Below, piece after piece: positions 1 to 8,501 of a stretch of DNA of 64,000 bases (its first letter is position 1; each line of letters opens with the position of its first letter). Under the pieces are notes generated by a model. That model made no database searches. It saw nothing but the letters and a program-made list of their open reading frames with translations, and was not told the DNA's origin. Source of the stretch: Treponema ruminis (GTDB taxonomy: Bacteria > Spirochaetota > Spirochaetia > Treponematales > Treponemataceae). Made by a program: the position numbers and the translations under genes. Location of the stretch: the NCBI GenBank assembly GCA_017161305.1, contig CP031518.1, positions 2,232,001 through 2,296,000 on the forward strand. Direction: 5' to 3'.

Positions 1-16
1 AGGGAGGTAAAGTCAA

Positions 17-2116
17 ATGGCTAAAGTCTCGTCTGATATAATCGAAAGCTATGTTTCGGAAGTCAAGGAACTTCTGGAATCGGCTCGAAAAGATATAATG
101 ACCCTCAAAAACTCTCAGAGTGATTCGGATGCACTTTCAAGTCTTTTAAGAAGCCTCCACACAATCAAGGGAAATTCGAGAATGCTCGGCTTTCCTACGG
201 TTGAAAAACTTTCTCATTCGGTAGAAGACATCTATAAAAGCGTAAAGGACGGTAAAATCAAGAATACAGACCGTCTTGTAAAGCTTGTATATGCGGTTGC
301 AGACAAAATCGAAGAGTGCGTTGCATCAATAGTGAAAAAGGGCACGGATGAAAAGGACATCGAGTCTTACCTGCAGTACTGTGATAAAATCGCAGCCGGC
401 GAGCTTATCGATATAGATTCCTTCATAAATGAAATCAAGCGTGAGAAGGGTGAGAATCTTGAGGAAGATGATGAGGACGAATTCAACGAGCCTGTAAGTG
501 AAATCCAGTCAATCCGAATCAAGCTTTCTCGCGTAAACGACATCATCACGGCCTTCGATACGATGATTACGCGGGAATTCCATCTTAAGCATCAGCTGGA
601 CGAACTTCAGAAATTTGAGGAAGCCACTGGCAACCACGACCTGGCAAAAATCCGCAAGCAGTTTGAAAGCGACATTTACGCCCTGGAAACTTCCATTTTC
701 AGCGTTCAGGAGCAGGTTTTCGACCTGCGCATGCTTCCAATCAGCATAGTCTTAAAGCCGCTCGAAAATACAATTGCCCTCGAAAGCATGAATCTTGGAA
801 AGGACGTAAAATGTGACATCCCTTCGACAGACATTGCAATCGATAAGGTAATCCTCGAAGAACTTGGCGACATCCTCATGCACCTTGTGAGAAACGCCCT
901 TGATCACGGAATTGAAAGCCCGGAAGACCGAAAAAAGGCTGGCAAGGACAAGCAGGGAACAATCACAATCAGCTGTGTACGCGAGACAAAGCACATTGAG
1001 CTTAAAATCAGCGATGACGGCCGGGGTCTTGATTACGAAAAAATCCGGGAAAAGGCGACAAAAGTCTATCCTGAGCGCACGGAAGAAATCAAAAACATGA
1101 GCGACCGTGAACTTTCCCAGTTCCTCTTTCAGTCAGGCTTTTCTACAAAGGACAAGGTTACTGAACTTTCAGGCCGGGGCGTTGGTCTTGACGTGGTCTG
1201 GGCGACAGTCGAAAAAATCAAGGGAAGAATCAAAATTGAAAGTACGGCAGGCAAGGGAACTTCATTTATCCTGCATTTCCCTCTTTCTCTTTCTACCTTG
1301 CAGGGACTTTTCGTTTATTCCAACGAAGAAAAATATCTCATTCCGTCCCAGCATATCGTTGACATCATTTACCGAAAAAAGAACGAGTACATCACCCTTC
1401 AGAACCAGAGCTACATCCGCCTTGAAGGCCAGCTTATCCCATGCTTCTCGCTTTCATCGCTTTTTGACGAGCAGAAGGGCAATAAAAATCAGGATGCCGA
1501 TTCAATCCTCATCGCCGAATACATGGAGCAGCGAATCGGTATTGTCGTTGAGCAGGTCCAGCAGTTCGTTTCCCTGGTCGTAAAACCCCTGCCTGATGCC
1601 TTTAAGAATTTTTCGATTCTTCAGGGAATTGTCTTTGACGAGCACTATGACATCGTTCCGATTCTTCATGTTCCTGACATCCTCAAGAAATTCAAGTCTC
1701 TCCGCGGCTACGACATAAAGAAATACGAGGCGGCATCTAAAAAGCGAGTCCAGCATATTCTTATTGTTGATGATTCTGATACCACACGCCAGATTGAGCG
1801 CTCCATTCTTGAAGGTGCGGGCTTTGCTGTTGATGCGGCTGTTGACGGAATTGACGGTCTTGAAAAGGCCAAGGCCAAGCAGTATGACCTTGTAATGTCG
1901 GACAAAGACATGCCTCGAATGACCGGTCTGGTCCTTCTTGATAACCTGCGTCGTCTTGAGCAGTACAAGGAAGTGCCTGTCGTAATCGTCTCTGCTGACC
2001 AGAGTCCTGATGTTCTTGCGGAATTTGAACGGCTGGGTGCAAATGCCATTATCGCCAAGAGTGACTTTGAGCGAAGCAAGCTTATAAGCACAATCAAGAG
2101 TCTTATAAAGGATTAA
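17..2116 (+). CDS. cheA: Hybrid chemotaxis histidine kinase CheA with C-terminal receiver domain
   Basis: This is a 699-aa cytoplasmic chemotaxis kinase that passes phosphate from receptor arrays to response regulators. An N-terminal Hpt domain (about 8-110) carries the phospho-acceptor His48 in LHTIKGNSRMLGF. A GHKL ATPase follows, with the N-box HLVRNALDHG near 289-298, G1 DDGRGLD near 332 and GRGVGLDV near 386. A CheW-like domain occupies about 430-560. The C-terminal receiver (about 578-699) has the VDDSD acidic pocket and phospho-Asp629 in SDKDMP. An acidic linker joins the Hpt and dimerisation parts. AGGGAGGT just upstream fixes the start. A cyclase follows 15 nt downstream, so co-transcription is likely. 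The receiver fusion departs from the classic CheA and may serve as a phosphate sink or an output. Confidence 0.93.
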   Translation: MAKVSSDIIESYVSEVKELLESARKDIMTLKNSQSDSDALSSLLRSLHTIKGNSRMLGFPTVEKLSHSVEDIYKSVKDGKIKNTDRLVKLVYAVADKIEECVASIVKKGTDEKDIESYLQYCDKIAAGELIDIDSFINEIKREKGENLEEDDEDEFNEPVSEIQSIRIKLSRVNDIITAFDTMITREFHLKHQLDELQKFEEATGNHDLAKIRKQFESDIYALETSIFSVQEQVFDLRMLPISIVLKPLENTIALESMNLGKDVKCDIPSTDIAIDKVILEELGDILMHLVRNALDHGIESPEDRKKAGKDKQGTITISCVRETKHIELKISDDGRGLDYEKIREKATKVYPERTEEIKNMSDRELSQFLFQSGFSTKDKVTELSGRGVGLDVVWATVEKIKGRIKIESTAGKGTSFILHFPLSLSTLQGLFVYSNEEKYLIPSQHIVDIIYRKKNEYITLQNQSYIRLEGQLIPCFSLSSLFDEQKGNKNQDADSILIAEYMEQRIGIVVEQVQQFVSLVVKPLPDAFKNFSILQGIVFDEHYDIVPILHVPDILKKFKSLRGYDIKKYEAASKKRVQHILIVDDSDTTRQIERSILEGAGFAVDAAVDGIDGLEKAKAKQYDLVMSDKDMPRMTGLVLLDNLRRLEQYKEVPVVIVSADQSPDVLAEFERLGANAIIAKSDFERSKLISTIKSLIKD

Positions 2117-2131
2117 AGAGGGGAAAGAAAG

Positions 2132-3979
2132 ATGAGCAAAAAACTTCTTATACTTGAAACTTCGGTTACATTGCAGAAACTCTTTACGACAACTCTGGAC
2201 AGCGATGACTATACGATTCAGTTTGTTAATGACGGTAAGGCTGCAATTTACGCCTTGTTTGAAAATCCCTGCGACCTTTTTCTGGTCAACTGTGACATCC
2301 AGAATCCGAACGGATTTGAAATCGTCCGTATCGTGCGTTCGATGAAGTGCTTTAAGGATTTGACAATCGGAATGTACGCGAGTTTTCCGAGTCCGCTGGA
2401 CGAAGATTTTGCAAAAGACAGCGGGGCGACTTCATTTGTCCGCCTGGACCAGAAAACCCTCGTCCTCAATGTCGATGAGCTTGCCCAGCTTTCGGGGCAG
2501 AGACTGGATAAGGGGTCACTTTCCCAGCTCAAGAAAAATATCGATGATTCATATTTATTCCTGCAGAGTGCGAAACTTCTGGCAAAAACTTCCTATAAAA
2601 ACGCCCTTTACGCAAATCTCGTGCACCTGATTATAAATCTTGAGAACATTGAGGAAATGGTTAAGTCCATGCTCCTTTTGATTGCGGAAGTCTGCGAGGT
2701 GCCGATTGCCTGCATGTATATCGTAGAAAATGACGGACCCCATGGCTATTATGTCTGCTCTGAAAATCTGGGTGAAAAGGATATTGCGGACTTCATCAAT
2801 GTCTGTTCCTCTGATTTTGAGAAAATTCAGCCTGACTGCAATGCGGCAAAAATCACGCCCAAATGCCTTGAAAAGAGGAATGCTCTGGACAGGTTCTTCA
2901 GCGGAAAGGTCCAGCTTTCAAGCTATGAAAATGACAGCCTCAAGACAGTCGACGGAAACGGATATTTTGGAAGCATCCATATCGTCTCAGAAGGCAATAT
3001 TACCAGCGAAAAGCAGGAATTCTTCGGTTTCTGCGTAAAAAGTGTAGGCGACATTTTCAGCAAGGCCCTTATCGTCAAGGAAAAAATCTTTTTCGAAAAG
3101 CGAATCCGACGGGCTTTCAGCCGCTTTGTTCCTGAGCAGATTATCGACAGCCTCGTTTTGCAGGCAGATACCAGCGATGAAAAAATCGGCGTAGGCGAAA
3201 CCCGTGCCGTTGCAATCCTTTTCAGCGACATCCGCTCATTTACCAACATCAGTGAAAAGAACAAGCCGGATGTTCTGGTTGCCTTCCTTAACCGCTATTT
3301 CTCTACCATGGTAGACATAATCAAAAAGCACGGCGGCACAATCGACAAATTTATCGGTGACGCGATTATGGCTGAGTTCGGAACTCCTGTAAGCTACGAG
3401 GACAACTGTCACCGGGCAGTCAGCGCGGCTTATGAAATGCGGGAAGCCCTTTCAACTATTGAAATCGGCGACCTGGTTCTCCCGGACGGAATGCAGTTCA
3501 ACATCGGAATTGGAATCCACTACGGAGACGTAATCGTAGGCTCAATCGGTTCCAAGGACAAAACCGATTATTCAGTCATCGGTGACAACGTAAACCTTGC
3601 CAGCCGACTTGAGGGACTTACAAAAACTTACGGAACCCAGATTCTGGTCAGCCAGAGCGTTCTTGAGGATGCGGGCGAAGATTCATTCTGCTTCCGCCAT
3701 CTGGACGACGTTCGCGTAAAGGGCAAAAAAAATGCCGTTCCGATTTATGCGGTTGACCGTAGCGCGGAAGAATTTCCCTTCGATTACAAGGATGCATATT
3801 TGAAGGGCATGGACTTGTACAAGCAGGGAATCTGGAATCTGGCCAAAAATTACTTCGAAAAGGCCCTTGCCATTGTGAACGGTGACAAGGCCGCAAAGCT
3901 CATGCTTTCTAGATGTGAGGAATTTATTGCAAATCCGCCTGAAAACTGGGATGGTGCAATTGCGTTTATGACGAAGTAG
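2132..3979 (+). CDS. REC-GAF-type class III adenylate cyclase
   Basis: This 615-aa protein probably makes cAMP from ATP. The N-terminal 120 residues have a receiver fold with a candidate phospho-Asp in NCDIQNPNG, but the usual paired acidic residues after strand 1 are replaced by ETS, so phosphorylation is uncertain. A GAF-like region follows (about 160-330). The class III catalytic domain starts near 350, with metal-binding Asp366 in LFSDIRSF and Asp410 in FIGDAIMAEFG. The KTDYSVIGDNVNLASRLE stretch resembles adenylate rather than guanylate cyclases. A TPR-like helical tail closes the protein. AGGGGAAAG precedes the ATG. It lies directly behind cheA, which suggests coupling of chemosensory phosphorelay to cAMP. 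Confidence 0.88.
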   Translation: MSKKLLILETSVTLQKLFTTTLDSDDYTIQFVNDGKAAIYALFENPCDLFLVNCDIQNPNGFEIVRIVRSMKCFKDLTIGMYASFPSPLDEDFAKDSGATSFVRLDQKTLVLNVDELAQLSGQRLDKGSLSQLKKNIDDSYLFLQSAKLLAKTSYKNALYANLVHLIINLENIEEMVKSMLLLIAEVCEVPIACMYIVENDGPHGYYVCSENLGEKDIADFINVCSSDFEKIQPDCNAAKITPKCLEKRNALDRFFSGKVQLSSYENDSLKTVDGNGYFGSIHIVSEGNITSEKQEFFGFCVKSVGDIFSKALIVKEKIFFEKRIRRAFSRFVPEQIIDSLVLQADTSDEKIGVGETRAVAILFSDIRSFTNISEKNKPDVLVAFLNRYFSTMVDIIKKHGGTIDKFIGDAIMAEFGTPVSYEDNCHRAVSAAYEMREALSTIEIGDLVLPDGMQFNIGIGIHYGDVIVGSIGSKDKTDYSVIGDNVNLASRLEGLTKTYGTQILVSQSVLEDAGEDSFCFRHLDDVRVKGKKNAVPIYAVDRSAEEFPFDYKDAYLKGMDLYKQGIWNLAKNYFEKALAIVNGDKAAKLMLSRCEEFIANPPENWDGAIAFMTK

Positions 3980-3989
3980 CCATTATAAT
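3960..3989 (+). promoter_or_regulatory. Candidate leaderless promoter of the Opp/Dpp ATPase
   Basis: TTGCGT (3960-3965), an 18-nt spacer and a perfect TATAAT (3984-3989) lie so that transcription would start about at the ATG at 3996. No Shine-Dalgarno site is present between the cyclase stop and this ATG. Confidence 0.5.
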
Positions 3990-3995
3990 AATCGT

Positions 3996-4961
3996 ATGTC
4001 TGATTATATAATCCAAGCTGACCATTTAACAAAAAAGTTCACACTAGACGCAGGATTTTTTGCCAAAAACGACCGCTTCGTTTACGCGGTAAATGACGTG
4101 TCTTTCGGAATCGAGCGGGGCAAAACTTACGGTCTTGTCGGTGAATCCGGCTGTGGCAAAACGACCTCGGCCCGAATGTTGGTGAGGATGTACAAGGCAG
4201 ACGGCGGTGCGATTTATTATCGGGCAGAAGGGCAGGAAAAAAGCAATGTTCTTCTATTTAACCGTAAGCAGTTGCGCGACTACCGTGAAAAAATCAAGTA
4301 TGTCTTCCAGGATCCATCCCGCTCACTCAATCCCCGCATGACGGTTTTCAATATCCTTACCGCCAGCTACAAATATTCATCAATCTGGCCGGGCAAGAAA
4401 ATCGCTTACGAAGAGGCTTCTCAAATCATGGAAGAAGTCGGCCTTGACCCGCTGGACCTGGAAAAACGGCCCAGTGAATTTTCAGGCGGTCAGAGACAGC
4501 GAATCTCAATCGCCCGTGCCCTTATTATGAAGCCACAAGTCATGTTCTGCGATGAGGTTGTCAGTGCCCTCGATGTTTCGGTTCAGAGCCAGATTTTAAA
4601 CCTCTTGCAGGACATCCGCGAAAAGCGGGGCATTTCCTTTCTATTTATTGCACATGATTTACGTGTTTCCTGCTACTTCTGCGACACAATCGGCGTAATG
4701 TACCGGGGACTTCTGGTTGAGGAGGCTCCTGCCTCAGACCTCTACAAAAGTGCCGCCCATCCATACACAAAGCTTCTTTTCTCTGGAAGCGACAATTCTG
4801 CCTCAAACTCAAACGGCGAAGTAAAAACTACCCTCGAAAGCCTGCACGGCTGTCCTTTTGCCCACCGCTGTCCACAAGCCTGCGAAAAATGCAAGAACCA
4901 AATCCCTGAATGGCGTGAGATAGCCTCTGGGCATAAAGTTCGATGCTGGGTGAATTTTTAG
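3996..4961 (+). CDS. Oligopeptide/dipeptide ABC transporter ATP-binding subunit (OppF/DppF type)
   Basis: This 321-aa cytoplasmic ATPase energises uptake of peptides or related solutes. It has Walker A GESGCGKTT (about 49-57), the signature FSGGQRQRISIARAL, and Walker B VMFCDEVVSALD followed by the H-loop IAHDL. The C-terminal oligo_HPY extension (HPYTKLLFSG, then a Cys-rich CPFAHRCPQACEKC) is diagnostic of the Opp/Dpp family. It is an orphan here: no permease, binding protein or OppD partner is adjacent. The ATG lacks a ribosome site but lies 6 nt after a TATAAT box. It may serve permeases encoded elsewhere; substrate is unknown. Confidence 0.88.
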   Translation: MSDYIIQADHLTKKFTLDAGFFAKNDRFVYAVNDVSFGIERGKTYGLVGESGCGKTTSARMLVRMYKADGGAIYYRAEGQEKSNVLLFNRKQLRDYREKIKYVFQDPSRSLNPRMTVFNILTASYKYSSIWPGKKIAYEEASQIMEEVGLDPLDLEKRPSEFSGGQRQRISIARALIMKPQVMFCDEVVSALDVSVQSQILNLLQDIREKRGISFLFIAHDLRVSCYFCDTIGVMYRGLLVEEAPASDLYKSAAHPYTKLLFSGSDNSASNSNGEVKTTLESLHGCPFAHRCPQACEKCKNQIPEWREIASGHKVRCWVNF

Positions 4962-5025
4962 AGGTTCCCATATTTCAAAAACTGTGTTACTCTTTAAAAG
5001 TTATAAAAAGTAAGGAGGTGTCATT

Positions 5026-5196
5026 ATGACAAATAAAACTGTAATTGATGCTCTCAAACAGATGAAAACATACTGTGCGGCAGATGCATTGGACAAATTG
5101 AATTACGCTATCGCTGTAATCGAAAAACTTGAGAACGACGGTGTTGAAAATCCGCTCAAAACAGACTTCACATCTCTCTCAAAGGAAGGAAAGTAA
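5026..5196 (+). CDS. Small 56-aa protein upstream of NhaC, unknown function
   Basis: An ATG at 5026 sits behind a near-consensus AAGGAGGTG (5012-5020) and opens a 56-codon frame ending TAA at 5194-5196. The product starts MTNKTVIDALKQMKTYC and contains an amphipathic helix rich in Ala, Leu and Lys; no signal peptide or membrane segment is visible. The NhaC antiporter starts only 3 nt later, so the two are probably translated together. The strong ribosome site and tight spacing argue for a real gene. A regulator or accessory subunit of the antiporter is possible but not shown. Confidence 0.7.
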   Translation: MTNKTVIDALKQMKTYCAADALDKLNYAIAVIEKLENDGVENPLKTDFTSLSKEGK

Positions 5197-5199
5197 AAA

Positions 5200-6708
5200 A
5201 TGACTGGAACATTCTTTTCTCTTGTGCCTCCAATCGTGGCTATTGCGCTGGCACTCATCACAAAAGAAGTTTATTCTTCACTCTTTATCGGTATTTTAAT
5301 TGGCGGAGCCTTCTTTGCTATTGACGCGGGCTCTGGTTTCACTGGCTTTTTCACTCATGTCTTTTCTGACGGCATGATTAAGCAGCTTTCAAGCGCATGG
5401 AATGTCGGCATTCTCGTCTTCCTTGTTGTCCTTGGAACAATGGTAGCCCTCATGAATAATGCGGGCGGTTCAGCAGCTTTCGGCGAATGGGCAAAAAAGC
5501 ACATCAAGTCAAAGCTTGGCGCCCAGCTAGCAACAGTCTGTCTCGGTGTACTCATCTTCATCGACGACTACTTCAACTGTCTCACAGTCGGTTCGGTCAT
5601 GCGCCCGATTACCAAAAAATACAAGGTTTCACGCGAAAAGCTCGCTTACCTTATCGATGCAACAGCCGCTCCTGTCTGTATCATTGCACCGATTTCTTCA
5701 TGGGCAGCCGCAGTCGCTGGCTTCGTAAGTGAAGGAGAGAACGGTCTTGCTCTTTTCTGCAAGGCAATTCCTTTCAACTTCTACGCTTTCTTCACAATCG
5801 GCATGATGTTCCTTTTAATCTGCATGAATTTTGAATTCGGAGCCATGGCAAAATTTGAAAACAGCCGCAATGACATGATTGACGACACCGATGAAGAAGT
5901 TACGACCCGCGGAAAGGTTTTTGACCTTGTATTCCCGATTGTAAGCCTTATCGTTCTTTGTACTGTCGGCATGATTTACACAGGCGGATTCTTTGCAAGC
6001 GGCGAAGACCACAAAAATTTCGTTGATGCCTTTGCAAACAGCGATGCTTCTGTAGGTCTTGTACTCGGTTCATTCGCAGCCCTGATTCTTACTATTGTCC
6101 TTTATCAGATTCGCCGCGTCCTTTCTTTCAAGGACTGCATGGCCTGCATTCCAAACGGATTCAAGGCAATGGTTCCGGCCATCTTGATTCTTACTCTGGC
6201 TTGGACCCTCAAGGCAATGACTGATTCTCTGGATGCTTCAAAATATGTCGCAGGTCTCGTAGAAGGAAGCGCAAAAGGCTTGCAGAATTTCCTGCCGGCC
6301 ATCATCTTCGTGATTGCAGGATTCCTTGCATTCGCAACAGGAACTTCTTGGGGTACATTCGGAATCCTCATTCCAATCTGTATCGCGGTTTTCCCGGGAA
6401 GCGGAGACCCCTTGCGAATCATTTCGATTTCAGCTTGTATGGCTGGTGCCGTTGCCGGAGACCACTGTTCACCGATTTCCGACACTACAATCATGGCAAG
6501 TGCGGGCGCCCAGTGTGAGCATGTAAGCCATGTCTCAACCCAGCTCCCTTATGCACTCACAGTTGCAGGCGTTTCATTCCTAACATACATCGTCGCAGGC
6601 TTCACTCAGTCCCTCGGCATTTTCGCAAGCGGAATCATCTCATGGATTGTAGGTGCAGTTCTTCTCGTAGGAACAATGATCGTCCTCAAAAAGAAATTTT
6701 CAAAATAG
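5200..6708 (+). CDS. nhaC: NhaC-family Na+/H+ antiporter
   Basis: This 502-aa inner-membrane protein has about twelve hydrophobic segments and the hallmark polar stretches of the NhaC family: DDYFNCLTVGSVMRP near 125, DATAAPVCIIAPISSWAAAV near 155, and GDHCSPISDTTIMASAGA near 425. It probably exchanges Na+ for H+, though NhaC relatives can exchange organic anions such as malate/lactate. AAGGAAGG just upstream, inside the end of the 56-aa ORF, provides the ribosome site. A LUD-domain gene follows after 8 nt, so the three genes look like one unit. Confidence 0.88.
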   Translation: MTGTFFSLVPPIVAIALALITKEVYSSLFIGILIGGAFFAIDAGSGFTGFFTHVFSDGMIKQLSSAWNVGILVFLVVLGTMVALMNNAGGSAAFGEWAKKHIKSKLGAQLATVCLGVLIFIDDYFNCLTVGSVMRPITKKYKVSREKLAYLIDATAAPVCIIAPISSWAAAVAGFVSEGENGLALFCKAIPFNFYAFFTIGMMFLLICMNFEFGAMAKFENSRNDMIDDTDEEVTTRGKVFDLVFPIVSLIVLCTVGMIYTGGFFASGEDHKNFVDAFANSDASVGLVLGSFAALILTIVLYQIRRVLSFKDCMACIPNGFKAMVPAILILTLAWTLKAMTDSLDASKYVAGLVEGSAKGLQNFLPAIIFVIAGFLAFATGTSWGTFGILIPICIAVFPGSGDPLRIISISACMAGAVAGDHCSPISDTTIMASAGAQCEHVSHVSTQLPYALTVAGVSFLTYIVAGFTQSLGIFASGIISWIVGAVLLVGTMIVLKKKFSK

Positions 6709-6716
6709 GATAGAGC

Positions 6717-7286
6717 ATGGATACAGATAAAATTATCGAAAACCTTAAAAAACGCGGATTTGAGGCAGTTTTTGCCGCAAATAAGGCTGAGGCTGTCGAA
6801 AAGGCTCTTGCTTTTATCCCGGAAGGAAGTACAGTTTCTTGGGGCGGCTCTGTTTCTGTCGAAGAATCAGGCCTTTTGGCCAGCGTAAAAAGCGGCAACT
6901 ACAAGGTAATCGACCGTGACACAGCGAAATCCCCGGAAGAGCGAACTGAACTCATGCGCAAGGCTTTCTTTGCAGACACCTTCCTCACAAGCTTCAATGC
7001 CGTAAGCGAGGACGGAGTTCTATACAACATCGACGGAAACGGAAACCGTGTAGCTGCAATCACATTCGGCCCGGCTTCAGTTGTCGCCTTAGTTGGAATC
7101 AACAAAATCGTTCCGACCGAAGCTGACCTTGAAAGCCGCGCCCTAAAAATCGCAGCTCCGTTGAACGCAAAGCGCCTCAAGCTTGCCAACGAACAGGACA
7201 TTTGCGCAATCTTTGTAAAGACCCGCATCTGTAAAAACAAGGGCAGAATCAAGATTGTCCTCGTCGGCGAAGAGTTGGGGTATTAA
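6717..7286 (+). CDS. LUD-domain protein (LutC/YkgG, DUF162 family)
   Basis: The 189-aa protein matches the LUD family of lactate-utilisation-related proteins: an N-terminal helical part with KKRGFEAVFAANKAEAVEKAL, the WGGSVSVEESGL glycine-rich turn, and a conserved core with SFNAVSEDGVLYNIDGNGNRV and FGPASVVALVGINKIV. It is cytoplasmic. In lactate operons such proteins accompany LutA/LutB iron-sulfur subunits, but none is nearby, so it is a stand-alone member whose reaction is unknown. It follows nhaC by 8 nt. The link to an antiporter that might move lactate-like anions is only contextual. Confidence 0.8.
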   Translation: MDTDKIIENLKKRGFEAVFAANKAEAVEKALAFIPEGSTVSWGGSVSVEESGLLASVKSGNYKVIDRDTAKSPEERTELMRKAFFADTFLTSFNAVSEDGVLYNIDGNGNRVAAITFGPASVVALVGINKIVPTEADLESRALKIAAPLNAKRLKLANEQDICAIFVKTRICKNKGRIKIVLVGEELGY

Positions 7287-7288
7287 AA

Positions 7289-7350
7289 GTTAGGAGTTAG
7301 GAGTTAGAAATTAGGAGTTTGCAAGTAGCAAGTAGCAATTAGCAATTGGG
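7289..7350. repeat. Degenerate TTAGGAGTTAG / TAGCAATTAG intergenic repeats
   Basis: Tandem short units of the type TTAGGAG, TTAGAAATTAGGAG, AAGTAGC and AATTAGCAATT fill the space after the LUD gene. Related units occur at 26591-26604, 38709-38725 and, inverted, at 42691-42710. Confidence 0.75.
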
Positions 7351-7351
7351 G

Positions 7352-7430
7352 CGGTCCCGCCTTTGGCGGGCGGGTGTTTCGCCCTTCGCTCACGCTCATA
7401 GCCTGCGGCTACTTCGGGGCTACATACCCT
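7352..7430. repeat. G+C-rich hairpin repeat (REP-like)
   Basis: A non-coding G+C-rich block between the LUD and RluA genes. It contains a 6-bp stem CCCGCC/GGCGGG with loop TTT (7356-7370), and TAGCC/GGCTA with loop TGC (7399-7411), followed by a second GGGGCTAC that could pair alternatively. It is clearly richer in G+C than its neighbours and abuts the AT-rich repeat array. Confidence 0.6.
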
Positions 7431-7442
7431 ACCACTTTCCTT

Positions 7443-8429
7443 ATGAAAACATTTTGTCTTGTCGCTCAAAAATCAGTTTCTCTTAATGAATTTCTCCGCT
7501 TGCAGCTTCCGCATCTTTTGGGGACGGAGGTTTCTAATTCTAAAATACGCCGCCTGATTGTTGCCGGAAGCGTGAGCGTGGGCGGGCGACAGATTCGGCT
7601 TCCTGGCTTCAATCTTCGGGCTGGGAGTGAAGTTTCTGTTCTTATCGATGAAGAAAAGCTCTTTTTTGAGAAGCAGCCCGATGATATAAACTATGAGCTT
7701 ACTCCCAAAGATATTCTTTTTGAGGACGAAAATATAATCGTAGTGAATAAACCTACGCATTTTCCGACCGAAGCAGGAATGGTCGGAAGCCGCGACAATC
7801 TTCATGCGGCAATCGTTCGGTTTTTGTTTGAGCGGCAGAAAATTGAGCACCCGAACGCAAAAAATCCGCCGTATCTTGGAATCATGCACCGCCTCGACCG
7901 TGATACGAGCGGCGTTATTTTATTCACCAAAACCCGCTCCGTGAATGCGGCTTGCCACGAAATGTTTGAAAGCCACACAGCCCGAAAAGTCTACAATGCC
8001 GTTGTCGCAGTAAAATCTTCCGAATCCACAAAATTCCCGGTCGGCAAAAAAATCACCGTTGATTTTCCGATGGGCAGAATCAGCCCCAAAGGGCAGGCGG
8101 CGAAGTGGGGAAAGGTCAGCGAAAAAAATGGCGGGCTTTCATCTCGTACCGATTTTGAAGTTTTGAAGGAAATTGACCCGGAATCATTACCAGACTTTGC
8201 TCCGGCCGGCTCAAAATACACTTTTCTCCTATTAAAGTGCTCTCCGTTAACTGGACGCACTCACCAAATCCGCGTGCACCTTGCATCCTTGGGCATTCCG
8301 ATTCTTGGTGACAGTCTTTATGGAGGTTTGGATTATGAGAGAATCATGCTTCATGCCGAAAGCCTCACTTTTCCTCACCCGGTCTCAGGCGAAACAATGA
8401 CGGTGACAAGTCCGTTTAAATATACATAA
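7443..8429 (+). CDS. RluA-family rRNA pseudouridine synthase
   Basis: This 328-aa enzyme isomerises specific uridines in rRNA (or tRNA). An N-terminal S4-like RNA-binding region (about 15-75, with KIRRLIVAGSVSVGG) precedes the catalytic domain. The signature HRLDRDTSGVILFTKT near 148-163 holds the catalytic Asp, and the C-terminal RTHQIRVHLASLGIPILGDSLYGG is typical. I place the start at ATG 7443 because the longer in-frame version would be encoded by the G+C-rich repeat. No clear ribosome site precedes this ATG. RluC/RluD-type target specificity cannot be read from the sequence. Confidence 0.88.
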   Translation: MKTFCLVAQKSVSLNEFLRLQLPHLLGTEVSNSKIRRLIVAGSVSVGGRQIRLPGFNLRAGSEVSVLIDEEKLFFEKQPDDINYELTPKDILFEDENIIVVNKPTHFPTEAGMVGSRDNLHAAIVRFLFERQKIEHPNAKNPPYLGIMHRLDRDTSGVILFTKTRSVNAACHEMFESHTARKVYNAVVAVKSSESTKFPVGKKITVDFPMGRISPKGQAAKWGKVSEKNGGLSSRTDFEVLKEIDPESLPDFAPAGSKYTFLLLKCSPLTGRTHQIRVHLASLGIPILGDSLYGGLDYERIMLHAESLTFPHPVSGETMTVTSPFKYT

Positions 8430-8447
8430 GATTCTCTTAAAATTATA

Positions 8448-8476
8448 TTGATTTATTCGTGTTCATGGCTTATTAT
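8448..8476 (+). promoter_or_regulatory. Promoter of the 8.5-20.6 kb export/NRPS unit
   Basis: TTGATT (8448-8453), a 17-nt spacer and TATTAT (8471-8476) form a good sigma-70 type promoter, with the expected start near 8483 and the first ATG at 8502. It is the only strong promoter I see before 20.6 kb on this strand. Confidence 0.65.
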
Positions 8477-8501
8477 AGTATATATATAGTGGTAGGCGTT
8501 C

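Noticed and set aside
7374..7442. N-terminal extension of the RluA-family gene
   Set aside because: The added 23 residues are encoded by the G+C-rich hairpin repeat and do not resemble the family; ATG 7443 gives a normal protein.
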